64,000 nt of DNA, taken from Aphrocallistes beatrix. Its lineage: Eukaryota > Porifera > Hexactinellida > Sceptrulophora > Aphrocallistidae. The position numbers and the translations under genes were made by a program. Of the stretch, positions 50,401-53,058 are shown in pieces. Under the pieces are notes generated by a model, which saw only the letters and a program-made list of their open reading frames with translations, had not been told where the DNA came from and did not search any database. The stretch is taken from positions 372,001-436,000 of the forward strand of contig OY725492.1 of the NCBI GenBank assembly GCA_963281255.1, read 5' to 3'. How positions within the stretch are numbered: position 1 is the first letter of the stretch; each line of letters begins with the position of its first letter.

Positions 50401-52783
50401 AGATAGTTTGCCAAAACACAAGTTCTCAACAGCAGAAACAAGATTCTAAAAATATATTTAAAGTTTAAGGCAACTACACTGATGTCTTAAAAAAGAAGTT
50501 GCATTACATGATTAGGGTGCTTGTATGAAAACACTTGATAGAGAGCACGTTGAGAAAGTTTTATTGGAAGACAAGATTTTCCTTGAAGAAAGTATTTGAC
50601 TATCAGATCTTGAGCTAGTCCCTGTTTATGACCTATTTGTGCTAATACGTCTTCCAATTTTCCAGCATTTTCTGTAGATATGTTCGATTTGCAGCTGAAA
50701 TATAGCTTAGAAAACCCCTTCAACCCTTTGGCATTAACTTTAGACAAATAATGAATTAGCGATCTGAAGCAGTTACTGTATGATCCTTGTGCTACAGATA
50801 AAGATAAGTAAAAGCAGCAACACCTTTTAGCTTACTACAGTTCAAGAAAAAACCTTGGATATCAGAATTTAGGAGACAGAAAACTTGTTCTTCAACATCA
50901 TCCATAACTTCAGCTAGTTCAACTTCTTTTGTTGGTTCTCCTACGATCTTTGCTTCTAAAGTATCATTCTTGAGGTCATCTGGTACTTGTACCATGTCTG
51001 TCCTCTCCTGCATACTTAAGAACTTTATTTCCGTATGCCCACTTCCTGACATATCCGGCATACCTATCAGTACGTGTAAATAGTTAGTATTCAATTCATT
51101 TATTATTGTTGCTGTTTCTATTGCAAAGATAAATACGAACCTCCAAATTTGGCCATTCTGTCCATGTTCTTATTGCTATAAGATTGAACTACTATTAACC
51201 AAGTTAGATATTCCTTTAATATGTTCCTATTATGAATCCAGGATTTGAATAAGTTGGGTGGTATGCAAACTTTTCTGGTTAGTACTTACTTAAGGCCTGT
51301 TTTTGGAACTTTAAAACTTTCATATATGCGAATTTCTTGAATTAAACCCGTTGTTGCATGTATTCGTAACTCCTAGACGAATAGACAATCGAGTAAAATA
51401 CTTCTTTAACATTTTAATGCAATTTCAATTCTTTAAATGTATCACAAACCTTTCTCTGCTTGCTTTCAAACTCATTATTGTACTTAGTTTTACTGTAAAT
51501 CAAGTTAGTACCCTCTCTCTTCACAGAATACTCGCTCTCATGCTGACCTGAGCACATGGAAACTTTGATACAGTCAGTGTTTTAAGGAAATCAGTTCATC
51601 CAATAAGATTAAGCGGTATTACCTGTATGATCGTTGTCTTGTACGGAGTAGTTGTGTATGCCCTCATTAGTAATCTGAAGAAAAATAAATATTGTGATTT
51701 CGTGCTAGTATAACTTGTTTCAAAATTCCAATCCATACTTTCCAACTGTCCCGTTTTTACTCTTCTATTGAGCTAATTTTCTTGAGTGTCCTGCTTTTAC
51801 ATGAAATTTCCCCATTATGTCCCGGTTTTTTTATTATATGTATAACACTTTTCTATTGCGTCCCGCCATGTCCCGCGAAATTCAACGCTGCGGCCCGCTT
51901 TTGTCATGGCTCAAGTTGGTATGTATGCCAATAATTTAATATTAACTGCCTGTTACCTTTGATAGAAGATTAGCAGAAAATGATCCTACTATAGCTTTCT
52001 TTAGTGCTACAATCCGTGTCTCTTCATCCTTATAGAAAACCTCTGTAATTCTGCCATTTCTAGTTTGTCTGAAGGAGAACCTAATACATATATGGGATAA
52101 TGAGAGATTCCATTTTGAAGAATTTAGCATTTCTTTCTCACTTACCATTCATAGATGCCTTCACTCTTCAGTAGATTGGAAACTTGTTCTAATACATTAA
52201 AAATATAATTTATAGTTTATTCATAAAGTAAATACACTCCATCAATGTTTTAATTAGTGCCCGGTTTGCCGTGTTGGAACGAAAACTCTCTTTGATAGGC
52301 AAAATTTTTATCGTAAAAAACGCATATTACTAGAGAAAGCATACATATCAACACACCTTTATTTCCACTCCCATCACTTTGTTCTGCTGATACTATCTCC
52401 AGTAGTACGGAGGCACTGTTCTCATCCACGTAATATGGTCTTAATATTATCTGCAAACAACGTGGTTAGCTATTTAAATATTTATCTGTATTGTTTGACA
52501 AACTACTTTTTCCTAATTCCTGTTTCAAATATAGAAATTTCTTTTTTTCCTCAATTCAATCTCCGTTTTAAAACATTTTTTGATCATGTCCCGTATTATT
52601 TACCTCTGCCCTTGTATGACTCTCCATAACTTCCTTCCCATTTCCTTGTATTGAGGTGGTAGAGCTGTAAGAAAAAGTGTAATCTGTATTTTCTCTCCAT
52701 CCGAGCTTGCGACTCTCTACCAGCACGAGAGAGAACAGCCACAGCAGGAGTATCAACCCTAGTGATACCCTGCTCCTCACCAT
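2415..52783 (-). CDS. Giant secreted or ectodomain protein: LLTP N-terminus, PAN-like domain and FN3-like repeats (more than 40 exons)
   Basis: One minus-strand gene inferred by chaining splice sites from the signal-peptide ATG at 52783 to the last recognisable exon (2437-2687). Module order is: signal peptide; vitellogenin/MTP-type lipid-transfer N-terminal module (52.8-48.6 kb); unassigned middle (48.3-43.9 kb); a PAN-like cysteine segment (about 43.2 kb); then repeated FN3-like units marked by D-x-T-P-P linkers, W-x-G-F-x-D-P-x-S-G-I strands, GVGTS..TDV turns and Y-x-x-V-R/K-x-x-N-x-A-G strands. Most exon phases agree across neighbours. No transmembrane segment is seen, so it is probably secreted or lipoprotein-like. 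The 3' end is unsettled: the frame stops at 2415 unless a donor at 2436 (AAG|GTATGG) leads to an unseen exon. Detailed blocks are given as separate entries. Splitting into two genes remains possible but no second promoter or start is evident. Confidence 0.7.
2437..7179 (-). CDS. Giant gene, C-terminal block: FN3-like repeats
   Basis: Exons, 5' to 3' on the minus strand, approximately: 6899-7179, 6155-6843, 5644-5931, 5085-5386, 4621-4866, 3751-4558, 3424-3670, 3161-3366, 2789-3061, 2437-2687. Repeat signatures include YEVAVGTGRSTESDQ, YYFTVRAVS, WFDFFDPESGLEYYEVG, VDTSPPIVDL, FEIGVGTSPDSTDV and YYLTVRGITASG. The large 3751-4558 exon adds a cysteine-rich insertion (C-x-P-C-x2-P-C). The 5644/5085 junction is uncertain: the best-looking donor gives a frame clash, and an alternative donor six bases further on restores it. 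Two pogo-like MITEs and one 71-bp MITE sit in the introns. Confidence 0.7.
4912..5054. mobile_element. Pogo-like MITE, family B
   Basis: Ends match AGTCAGGGTCGCTTATTATG and its reverse complement, with repeated 'cgcttaatatgaac' text inside. It is one of three copies (others at 5442 and 55919) and lies in an intron of the giant gene. Confidence 0.7.
5442..5625. mobile_element. Pogo-like MITE, family B
   Basis: Terminal inverted repeats CAGTCAGGGTCGCTTATTAT...AAGCGACCCTGACTG are flanked by TA on both sides. The CAG start and TA target site fit the pogo/Tc1 superfamily. Confidence 0.8.
6029..6099. mobile_element. Very short MITE (71 bp)
   Basis: CAGTCGAAGTCG at one end and CGACTTCGACTG at the other enclose 47 bp. 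It lies between the exons at 5931 and 6155. No clear target duplication is seen. Confidence 0.55.
7531..8160 (+). CDS. Small secreted protein, copy 1 (possibly ependymin-like)
   Basis: A 209-residue intronless ORF starting at MILWICVIIFVASSYTGAQ, a clear signal peptide with a cleavage region near residue 18. The frame is open 9 codons upstream, but the paralogue at 9402 starts at this same Met. The mature part carries paired cysteines (C-x-C near residue 95, one shortly after, and a C-terminal pair in PQKCKDIPC), N-glycosylation-type sites and many aromatic residues. The size, signal peptide, cysteine number and F-S-I-P-x-x-C end recall ependymin-related proteins, but the match is weak. It is nested on the opposite strand in the giant-gene intron 7180-10507. 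Confidence 0.75.
   Translation: MILWICVIIFVASSYTGAQDPSPPKFPETFVSNYTYLFENSTDKLRYTGFLAEDNDAKLFTIKTVISDSGSLQTLYNQNLYSITFGLKNAIPECVCFNVSYEDIGCPYFQLFQHFDLFKENKTDIIWQVTGIPLPVGVGIFFRVKRVTPNIPAEFMEQVGKPAPEMSSANTSYVNFESSKPDPSLFSIPQKCKDIPCKSNVHLETPISF
8767..8851. repeat. GC-rich palindromic repeat, copy 2
   Basis: Near copy of 1080-1153, starting with the same AAGCGCGCTTC and ending with a GGCGCCCTTCGGGCG hairpin. Confidence 0.6.
9000..9040 (-). pseudogene. Duplicated 5' fragment of a giant-gene exon
   Basis: Bases around 9006-9040 (TGATTTGATACTAAACCGTC) match the 5' edge of the functional exon at 7145-7179, including the acceptor-side sequence. The secreted-gene duplication carried this scrap with it. 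It lacks the rest of the exon. Confidence 0.55.
9402..10031 (+). CDS. Small secreted protein, copy 2 (possibly ependymin-like)
   Basis: A 209-residue intronless ORF, the same length as copy 1, with an identical signal peptide region and the same cysteine positions except for local changes. Its 5' flank is also duplicated (from about 9003), so promoter and gene were copied together. In the central region most base differences from copy 1 change the amino acid (for example V to E, S to A, D to G, Y to S, V to K, P to L), while silent changes are few. This points to diversifying selection on a secreted product. The function is unknown; the ependymin-like reading is tentative. Confidence 0.75.
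   Translation: MILWICVIIFVASSYTGAQDPSPPKFPETFVTNYIYLYENSTDHYWYTGLIAEDNDAKLYTIKTEIAGSGTLQTLSNQNLYFITLDRKNTILDCKCFNLSYEDIGCPYFHLYQHFDLFKENKTDIIWRVTGIPLPLGVEIFFRVKRVTPNIPAEYMDRVGKPAPEMYSLNISYVNFDSSKPDPSLFSIPQKCKDIPCKSDGHLETPISV
10508..20232 (-). CDS. Giant gene, FN3-like repeat block downstream of the 19.7-kb intron
   Basis: Exons, 5' to 3' on the minus strand, approximately: 20014-20232, 13631-13974, 13352-13560, 12808-13053, 12181-12369, 11602-12027, 10909-11118, 10508-10841. The first begins in mid-repeat (DPGENGVSHQ...YRYHTRVKVFNQAG) and completes the FN3-like unit begun at 39978-40310. Later units show VDSTPPFVNYV, VYWQATDPQSGILYYNLSLG, FYEWGVGTTSYLTDV, TYYATVRATTG, IDVTAPEL, CEWNNFSDPQSAIAYFELSLG and VDATPPEI. 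The 20014/13974 intron contains the complete MULE. Other introns here hold an IS3EU-like MITE, a hAT MITE and a GATC-rich repeat. Confidence 0.75.
11157..11546. repeat. GATC-rich dispersed repeat
   Basis: TAGGGCATTA at the left and TAATGCCCTA at the right form inverted ends around many GGATC/GATCC words. An internal block (11280-11350, ATGGCATGGACGGC) resembles 22791-22876. A partial relative starts at 24239. It lies in an intron between the exons at 10909 and 11602. Confidence 0.6.
12455..12719. mobile_element. hAT-type MITE
   Basis: Inverted ends CAGGGGTTCTTAAAC and GTTTAAGAACCCCTG are flanked by 8-bp near-duplications CTTCAACC (12447-12454) and CTTTAACC (12720-12727), as expected for hAT. 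Confidence 0.8.
13135..13341. mobile_element. MITE with 6-bp target duplication, copy 1
   Basis: Ends CATACATGCCAACTTG and ACAGTTGGCAAGTATG, with internal words such as AAAAGCGGGAC repeated. Flanks are AACTTA and AGCTTA (5 of 6). Three more copies lie at 51734, 53185 and 63110; see the finding on this family. Confidence 0.7.
14713..14919 (+). CDS. Small C2H2-type zinc-finger-like ORF inside the MULE
   Basis: A 68-residue ORF just inside the left terminal repeat. It contains C-x2-C-x13-H-x4-H (CLIC ... SHYQTAH), a plausible single zinc finger, and lies on the strand opposite the transposase. It may be an accessory DNA-binding protein of the element or a chance ORF; the zinc-ligand spacing favours the former. 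Confidence 0.4.
   Translation: MSGMIMENPQCLICAGILSIQGNNIRSHYQTAHERGIQNVQVNGFLRQVLQTFSRKSIDLKVPRVEDN
15960..16487 (-). pseudogene. OTU-like cysteine protease segment of the MULE
   Basis: About 175 residues containing the OTU hallmarks: GDGNCYFRALSF (catalytic D-G-N-C) near the start and a C-terminal GCHYEPVL with the catalytic His. An internal W-A-T-D-x-E-V-x-A-x-A motif also fits. It overlaps the end of the transposase frame in a different frame, so a frameshift near 16490 separates it from the transposase it was presumably fused to. OTU domains are known in some MULE transposases. Confidence 0.75.
16388..19189 (-). pseudogene. MULE transposase, interrupted by an in-frame stop
   Basis: Two ORFs in the same frame (19189-17789 and on to 16388) separated by one TAA at about 17789-17791. 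Reading past it gives VEIDYSWALIHSVCNAF, the expected acidic-residue region after the HLDSTGS and AEMISSAHSS motifs of MULE transposases. The N-terminal half has a cysteine/histidine cluster (CVICFKYKK ... CFFTAHAECKFSNC). The C-terminal part contains LHLCSAHLI, which resembles the SAHLI-type motif of the family, and basic stretches. The start at 19189 (MNNTESITF) is preferred over the hydrophobic extension up to 19315. The stop and the downstream frameshift make it inactive. Confidence 0.8.
20669..20675 (+). promoter_or_regulatory. TATA box of 7TM gene 1
   Basis: TATAAAA about 36 nt before the ATG at 20705. Comparable motifs are TATATATAAG before 22394 and GTATATAAG before 26754. Confidence 0.5.
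20705..21847 (+). CDS. 7TM receptor-like protein, gene 1 of the nested family
   Basis: A 380-residue intronless ORF. The start at 20705 is chosen because a TATA box lies 36 nt upstream and the length equals that of gene 26754; the frame is open further upstream. Hydrophobic segments fall at about 15-41, 83-108, 144-166, 182-200, 204-225, 263-288 and 322-352. Positive charges after segment 1 (KCWRVYKEYKTCKR) predict N-out and C-in, the topology of GPCR-like receptors. The first cytoplasmic loop (42-82), the linker after segment 5 (RATSFLSRVLRSHLMD, 225-240) and the C-tail (CVKRCREKEDQYRYNYEKL) are nearly invariant in the family. The outer loops carry a cysteine and an N-C-T glycosylation site. 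No known receptor family is recognised. A polyadenylation-type AATAAA follows near 21882. Confidence 0.85.
   Translation: MNKTKGYLEDSLKIFGVFIVFPTYALTIILTTGWLVYFIVKCWRVYKEYKTCKRTPVLHPLYSDVQYLSKQRKLYNLKTHFTKYILMIVCCSFEVASFICIGNYLVIVSKLQPLTNDTNLVIGYLNCTDVYFGWFATYNEYPFVIPILNTTFLLIAMNLFLLLILSRYLAMRYLNHPFKRTLIKYLIWCSIQCILIGFCSTKYTWMFMVLIFPVIGLTNWIMLLRATSFLSRVLRSHLMDIKLYSNNIVFYNAHLSTYNFYRIFRIFLLISTSFSTLFGIFYYTKELVKIFLLQSCYVNISGNILVSPLFLRTNSKWVILYLLNFVDALSVFIYTLSVCLPLCFITFAPLIIKCVKRCREKEDQYRYNYEKLEPLLRRHY
21848..22393. other. Gene-free stretch with the promoter of the deletion copy
   Basis: AT-rich sequence with no coding signal. A TATATATAAG motif near 22347 sits about 47 nt before the ATG at 22394, so the promoter of the truncated copy appears retained. 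Confidence 0.4.
22394..22678 (+). pseudogene. 7TM family, internal-deletion remnant
   Basis: The ORF begins MNHTTYNTTSK, matching the MNH start of gene 26754, then jumps directly to the last ectoloop (FLIQIGQTITIPLF), segment 7 and the complete C-tail ending KLEPLLRRHL. Roughly 280 residues covering segments 1-6 are missing without a frame break. It would encode a 94-residue single-pass protein with the family's cytoplasmic tail, either a dead remnant or a small accessory product. Confidence 0.7.
22791..22876. repeat. Dispersed palindromic repeat
   Basis: TTTTAGTACAACTCC ... ATGGCATGATGGACGGC ... CCGTCCGTACG resembles 11280-11350 inside the GATC-rich repeat. The surrounding 22680-23405 shows no other coding signal. 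Confidence 0.5.
23406..24110 (+). pseudogene. 7TM family, truncated and decayed copy
   Basis: An ORF of 195 codons starts in the segment-3 region and keeps segments 4-6 (YLIWCSIQCILIGFCS, LLLRATSLLSRVLRS) and part of segment 7. The tail then goes out of frame, and traces of the C-tail coding sequence (CATCATCAAGTATGTGAA, TAGAACCTCTCTT) continue to about 24110 with stops. The N-terminal half, including the conserved first cytoplasmic loop, is missing. Confidence 0.8.
24369..24530. mobile_element. Pogo-like MITE, family A
   Basis: Ends resemble GAAGTCAATTCCGCTTAATC and ATTAAGCGGAGTCACCTG, with CGCTTAATCGGGAC words inside. Other family A copies lie at 34003, 40375, 40978, 42083, 49291 and 56488. 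Confidence 0.65.
24850..24973. mobile_element. MITE with TAACTGTAGAAT ends
   Basis: A 124-bp element with inverted ends TAACTGTAGAATACCCAG and CTGGGCATTCTACGGTTTA and an internal GGGGACACTGTGTCCCC palindrome. A copy in inverse orientation lies at 33732-33855. Confidence 0.7.
25186..26139. mobile_element. hAT-type element with AACCAAATAATT tandem words
   Basis: Inverted ends CAGGGTTGAAACCG and CGGTTTCAACCTTG are flanked by perfect 8-bp duplications GTATTTAG (25178-25185 and 26140-26147). The interior is built from alternating GGTTAACCAAATAATTCGG-type words. It is interrupted by the nested element at 25198-25599. Confidence 0.85.
25198..25599. mobile_element. hAT-type MITE nested in another hAT element
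   Basis: Ends CAGGGTTGG and CCAACCCTG are flanked by perfect 8-bp duplications GTTGAAAC (25190-25197 and 25600-25607), which are part of the host element's terminal repeat. Internal text is repeated GGTTTTGTCCA words in both orientations. Confidence 0.85.
26148..26753. promoter_or_regulatory. Upstream region of 7TM gene 26754
   Basis: No ORF. It contains a dispersed repeat at 26325-26410 (related to 8330-8410 and 34030-34130) and a GTATATAAG TATA motif about 45 nt before the ATG. Confidence 0.45.
26754..27896 (+). CDS. 7TM receptor-like protein, gene 2 of the nested family
   Basis: A 380-residue intronless ORF beginning MNHKQEFKYLKYIADIF. The layout is the same as gene 20705 and collinear without gaps. 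The first cytoplasmic loop and segment-5 linker are nearly identical to it in DNA, while segments 1, 3 and 4 and the region after segment 6 are clearly different (for example FVLGSTAYTWISFGIILLLI in place of the IGFCSTKYTWMF form). The tail reads CVKRCREKEDQYRYNYEKL followed by a variant end (EFLLKRKY). AATAAA signals follow near 27995. Confidence 0.85.
   Translation: MNHKQEFKYLKYIADIFVYLALPLYILTAILLIGWVVYFTIKCWRIYKEYKTCKQTPVLHPLYSDVQYLSKQRKLYNLKTHFTKYILMIVCCLVEIASFISVGSYFIMESQLRPLTNDTHLVIGYLNCTDVYFGWFAIYNEYSFVLPTLHFASLLFTLHLTLLTILSRYLAIRYLNHPFGRTCIKYLIWCSIQFILFVLGSTAYTWISFGIILLLIGLTNWILLLRATSFLSRVLRSHLMEIKLYSNNRAFYNTQLSAYSFYRIFRIVLLISTFSLILFEIIFFVWRPLKIFMYNSCQIQIGQTVLIPPFHLNNIRELLRYILYLFDALFCIVYIVALCIPLCSITFTPPIIRCVKRCREKEDQYRYNYEKLEFLLKRKY
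28194..31045. mobile_element. Unclassified 2.85-kb DNA transposon
   Basis: Perfect or near-perfect inverted repeats of about 109 bp (28194-28302 and 30938-31045, outer sequence ATGTTTCTGAAGATTTTATG) enclose one long intact ORF. No clear target-site duplication is visible at these limits. Repeat identity and the open frame suggest recent activity. It is inserted in the giant intron between two 7TM genes. Confidence 0.8.
28422..30677 (-). CDS. Transposase-like protein (751 aa) of the 2.85-kb transposon
   Basis: One continuous ORF filling the element. The N-terminal 190 residues carry several C-x2-C pairs (CRLCFNR, CSGCRS, CYVCQ, CSKCG), consistent with zinc-binding DNA recognition. The middle has a D-G-rich LQVDGRKDFLKMSVNI stretch, an I-A-C-D-F-K-V-A-A-L-L-V-G-I motif followed by YPCPFC, then LAPLHILLGLVNRL, and a late SEQSGEMLHSRIQ, spacing compatible with a DDE/D catalytic core (candidate D, D, E). 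The C-terminal 40 residues are strongly acidic. I do not recognise the superfamily with certainty. Confidence 0.7.
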   Translation of the reverse strand: MTVMAMPNEVSFLCDGYHIDNLYRVCRLCFNRTSSRGIPKESVRQPLTQLVINRALKYYQIDFMQELADTTKPKVLCSGCRSRLANLETGKLTTEKWEDDRAKIEILPCIEEQQSSTRGTIRCKMENRCYVCQINASSLNNFLTKLKANAPRPGRPLEQSPSVAICSKCGMYLDNHDLKFCSSVFKYPQSSAIAGKLFAERVEARGYTSDVAVNYVKETLQLERKDISCSSNNPPISLNHPYDSNNRLAITTVGYEGRGAGLKQLSVEAARDLQRLGHLGLGKNSYWELGRILRRDGISFPDGGIKRAWDEKWEIFGSIFTSIILPMVNKKLIPILQPTPFGCCIDINNLLNIITHSQSESISRLKLQVDGRKDFLKMSVNIISMHPNSLYTPTPNSVLSNFVIAMGNAPENYHNLRELFTYSSIRKLFENDIPIQIACDFKVAALLVGIQQASSNYPCPFCLWRNGSLCTGLPDKARKHQDLMVDLVRKRHNVINNPIISWSESPMEKIALAPLHILLGLVNRLYNEARPSDSASSRRDRQLYKHHCSALCRYRVHRSEYWNATLEGNSCSRLLDHLDDIPFADSSVKFLNALKTLKQVKDNCLGKIRKTGWRESIQAFREAWRDTNLPWSLKSHILSDHYEEYFNRFESIPDAGAAISSEQSGEMLHSRIQQVWNLRFKTGRENPLYPQRLVDCIVTYNYNLQWDKVTRSTTKVELSNNKEGENDEDSDDEERLVPHNWETDSESSDSD
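31671..31850. mobile_element. Decayed hAT-like repeat
   Basis: Ends resemble GTGGCGTAGCTTAC and CTAGCTACGCCACTG around GC-rich CGCCCGGGGCGG words in both orientations. The remainder of 31046-32488 has no gene signal apart from promoter-type TATA motifs near 32350 and 32421. Confidence 0.5.
32489..33616 (+). CDS. 7TM receptor-like protein, gene 3 of the nested family
   Basis: A 375-residue intronless ORF starting MRSPFNWVYSIIKLF. The N-terminus before segment 1 is shorter than in the 380-residue members. Segment 2 and the following ectodomain diverge most (VSNLFCFIGFIIMQSKLHPF, with an N-N-N-T site). The cytoplasmic loop, the RATSFLSRVLRSHLMEIKL linker and tail are retained, but one tail residue differs (CVKRCSEKEDQYRYNYDKL) and the last residues are RPLLKAYN. 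An AATAAA lies near 33699. Confidence 0.85.
   Translation: MRSPFNWVYSIIKLFTFYSLCVPTFILMTGWIVYFIVKCWRVYKEYKTCKQTPVLHPLYSDVQYLSKQRKLYNLKTHFTKYILMIVCSSVEVSNLFCFIGFIIMQSKLHPFPNNNTDLVIGYLHCTNEFGWLAISNEYSFFLPFLNTSFLLSTLQISLLAILSRYLAMRYLNHPFKSTLIKYLIWCSIQWILIGFCATKYTWMFMVFIIPIIGLTNWILLLRATSFLSRVLRSHLMEIKLYSNNRVFYNTQLSAYNFYRIFRRVLLISTFLIIIFKVLFLVWRELKIFLSYSCKIQIGQTVIIPSFHLINRDLMQDIIFLIDEILFIVYILALFLPLCGITFVPLIIKCVKRCSEKEDQYRYNYDKLRPLLKAYN
33732..33855. mobile_element. MITE with TAACTGTAGAAT ends, inverse copy
   Basis: Reverse-oriented copy of 24850-24973 with the same GGGGACACAGTGTCCCC palindrome. Confidence 0.7.
33998..34280. repeat. Family A MITE interrupted by another repeat
   Basis: A left part (AATCGGGTCAACCGCTTAAC) and a right part (34136-34280, ending AAGCGAAGTCGACTG) belong to the CAGTCGACTCCGC family. 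They are separated by about 110 bp of the dispersed repeat also seen at 8330 and 26325. Confidence 0.6.
34433..35479 (-). pseudogene. 7TM family, copy with nonsense codon and broken C-terminus
   Basis: Reads as a near-identical paralogue of gene 38990 down to the end of segment 4. There a TAA at 34919-34921 replaces the GAA of the paralogue (QFILL-stop versus QFISIE). The same frame then continues through segments 5 and 6 (FMYFIVPIIGLTNWILLLRA) but loses homology after TMIPLFLRG, so segment 7 and the conserved tail are absent. It is a pseudogene derived from a segmental duplication of the 37.9-40.0 kb region. Confidence 0.85.
36368..36394 (-). pseudogene. Duplicated 3' edge of a giant-gene exon with its donor
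   Basis: A 27-bp copy of the end of the functional exon at 39978 with its GTAAGTATG donor, terminated abruptly at the duplication breakpoint. Confidence 0.8.
36395..36958 (+). pseudogene. 7TM family, 5'-truncated copy at a duplication breakpoint
   Basis: Begins in segment 4 (QCILIGFCSTKYTWIFMVF) immediately after the exon scrap and continues intact through segments 5-7 and the full tail, ending KLEPLSRRHY. The apparent ATG at 36386 lies in the exon scrap, so the start is not native. It would lack segments 1-3. Confidence 0.85.
36959..37376. other. Gene-free stretch
   Basis: AT-rich with no coding signal. The TCAACGCTTC at the right end is the target duplication of the next element. Confidence 0.5.
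37377..37689. mobile_element. Palindromic GGGCATGCC element, family C
   Basis: Ends GGGCATGCCTAATTTCC and TAATTAGGCATGCC with repeated CCGGGACGGGACGG words. Flanked by TCAACGCTTC at 37367-37376 and 37690-37699. The centre carries unrelated sequence with GGGGGGCGC runs. Confidence 0.85.
37881..38990 (-). CDS. 7TM receptor-like protein, gene 4 of the nested family
   Basis: A 369-residue intronless ORF on the minus strand, the same orientation as the host gene. It starts MNSSEHYLSNAIFYS, with an N-terminal N-S-S glycosylation-type site. The first ectodomain is shorter and different from genes 1-3 (LKPNHLLNNSLVKIGNVYC). Segments 4-5 and the linker follow the family pattern, and the complete tail ends KLEPLLRRRRN. 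It is the intact parent-type copy of the pseudogene at 34433. Confidence 0.85.
   Translation of the reverse strand: MNSSEHYLSNAIFYSTLLPIFFLTIALIIGWIIYFIVKCWRIYKEYKTCKRTPVLHPLYSDVQYLSKQRKLYNLKTHFTKYILMIVCSLVEVSSICVAYSASIRLKPNHLLNNSLVKIGNVYCKSLGWDENGHVIPIQTNVYLLFLLHLVLVTILTRYLAARYLYHPFKRTLIKYIIWYSLQFISIELCSTIYTWVFMVLIFPIISLTNWILLLRATSILSRVLRSHLMDIKLYSNNRVFYNTQLSAYNFYRKFRIMCLVSALFSIVICTGFLVIRMAKIVFVNFCSIHFGHTMIPLFLKINYSHLIRNIINKAFGFCIYAYLLSLFLPLCGLTFAPLIIKCVKRCREKEDQYRYNYEKLEPLLRRRRN
39978..44262 (-). CDS. Giant gene, PAN-like and FN3-like block upstream of the large intron
   Basis: Exons, 5' to 3' on the minus strand, approximately: 43949-44262, 43619-43900, 42867-43497, 42707-42800, 42292-42645, 41843-42059, 41443-41728, 41281-41347, 40593-40874, 39978-40310. 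The 43.5-kb exon inserts a segment with cysteines spaced as in PAN/apple domains (EDCALFCIEISICLSFNYN ... QCEL ... FNHYER). FN3-like marks include VTPPVYNP, DVTPPIGRASV, TDFTPPEPG, WEGFSDPDSGIKSYELSF, VDLTPPIPG and WSGYTDPQSE. The exon at 42292 ends at a GC donor (AATGCAAG|GCAAGT), the only one giving an open frame. Three family A MITEs lie in its introns. Confidence 0.75.
40375..40541. mobile_element. Pogo-like MITE, family A
   Basis: Ends CAGTTGACTCTGCTTAATTG and GATTAAGCGGAGTTGACTG, flanked by TA. Confidence 0.8.
40978..41165. mobile_element. Pogo-like MITE, family A
   Basis: Ends CAGTCGACTCCGCTTAATTG and TTAAGCGGAGTCGACTG, flanked by TA on both sides. Confidence 0.85.
42083..42270. mobile_element. 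Pogo-like MITE, family A
   Basis: Ends CAGTCAACTCCGCTTAATAG and TTAAGCGGAGTCGACTG, flanked by TA. It fills most of the intron that begins with the GC donor. Confidence 0.85.
44484..48286 (-). CDS. Giant gene, middle region of unassigned domains
   Basis: Exons, 5' to 3' on the minus strand, approximately: 48144-48286, 47897-48084, 47364-47527, 47029-47208, 46666-46950, 45981-46597, 45402-45641, 45159-45338, 44777-45092, 44484-44714. The first three are helical (ISVSAKQINDSISAAEERF; LIEDLHETLARR). The 46-kb exon is acidic with two W/C-containing clusters. The 45.4-kb exon has regularly placed cysteines (LPEDLFCRVTSNC ... TCAISI ... IEIDPCG), a pattern I associate with large invertebrate extracellular proteins but cannot name. 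The last exons are beta-rich and lipid-protein-like in character. Phases join 45981 to 45641 and on to 45159. Confidence 0.65.
45771..45886. mobile_element. Palindromic GGGCATGCC element, family C (short)
   Basis: Ends GGCATGCCTAATTTCTGG and GGAATTAGGTATGCC, flanked by GAAATTTGG on both sides. It lies in an intron of the giant gene. Confidence 0.8.
47687..47840. mobile_element. MITE with GGGCCGTTCAAA ends
   Basis: Inverted ends ATTATGGGCCGTTCAAA and TTTGAACGGCCCATAAT and internal GTTACG/CGTTAC words. The style fits ISL2EU-like MITEs with a 2-bp target, but this is tentative. Confidence 0.6.
48561..52783 (-). CDS. Giant gene, N-terminal large-lipid-transfer-protein module
   Basis: Sixteen exons, 5' to 3' on the minus strand: 52604-52783, 52357-52450, 52146-52188, 51957-52080, 51623-51674, 51450-51547, 51290-51369, 51141-51175, 50824-51063, 50508-50791, 50271-50445, 49994-50205, 49800-49930, 49519-49721, 49115-49260, 48561-48872; all phases agree. 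A signal peptide (LILLLWLFSLVLVES) precedes a beta-barrel-like part with the vitellogenin/MTP pattern F-x-Q-T-R-N-G-R-I-T-E-V followed by ALKKAIVGSFS. Next comes a helical superhelix region with LTLGAIARGL and ISALGNAGH, the typical LPD_N repeat motif. The later segment has WKRKVGSEDIGAEFG. By family this module binds lipid and is secreted. The join to FN3 repeats is unusual. Confidence 0.85.
48927..49091. mobile_element. hAT-type MITE
   Basis: Ends CAGCGGTTCCCAACCTG and GGTTGAAAACCACTG with flanks ACCTAATA and ATCTAATA (7 of 8). Confidence 0.8.
49291..49461. mobile_element. Pogo-like MITE, family A
   Basis: Ends CAGTCGACTCCGCTTAATAG and TTAAGCGGAATCGACTG. It lies in the intron between the exons at 49260 and 49519. 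Confidence 0.85.
51734..51927. mobile_element. MITE with 6-bp target duplication, copy 2
   Basis: Ends CATACTTTCCAACTGTCCCG and CTCAAGTTGGTATGTATG; flanks CCAATC and CCAATA (5 of 6). Confidence 0.7.
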
Positions 52784-53058
52784 ATCTCTAATTCACGTGT
52801 GTTATCATTAGGAAGCTGTAATCAATACAAGTACCGAATACTAGTAATTAGTCGACCCCTATCCAGGAGTTGACAGGTAGCAAGGAATTTATTTTTTGTA
52901 CAATATTCCCAGAAGTCTTATGGCTACTTTATCATTCGTGAATTTCTGCTTCACTCACGTATTTATTTTTTGTATTTTTTCACTAATTGTCAACATGATG
53001 AGGGGTCTGATGACTATTACAGAACATGGACAAACAATTCCTTGAAAAAATGACTATA

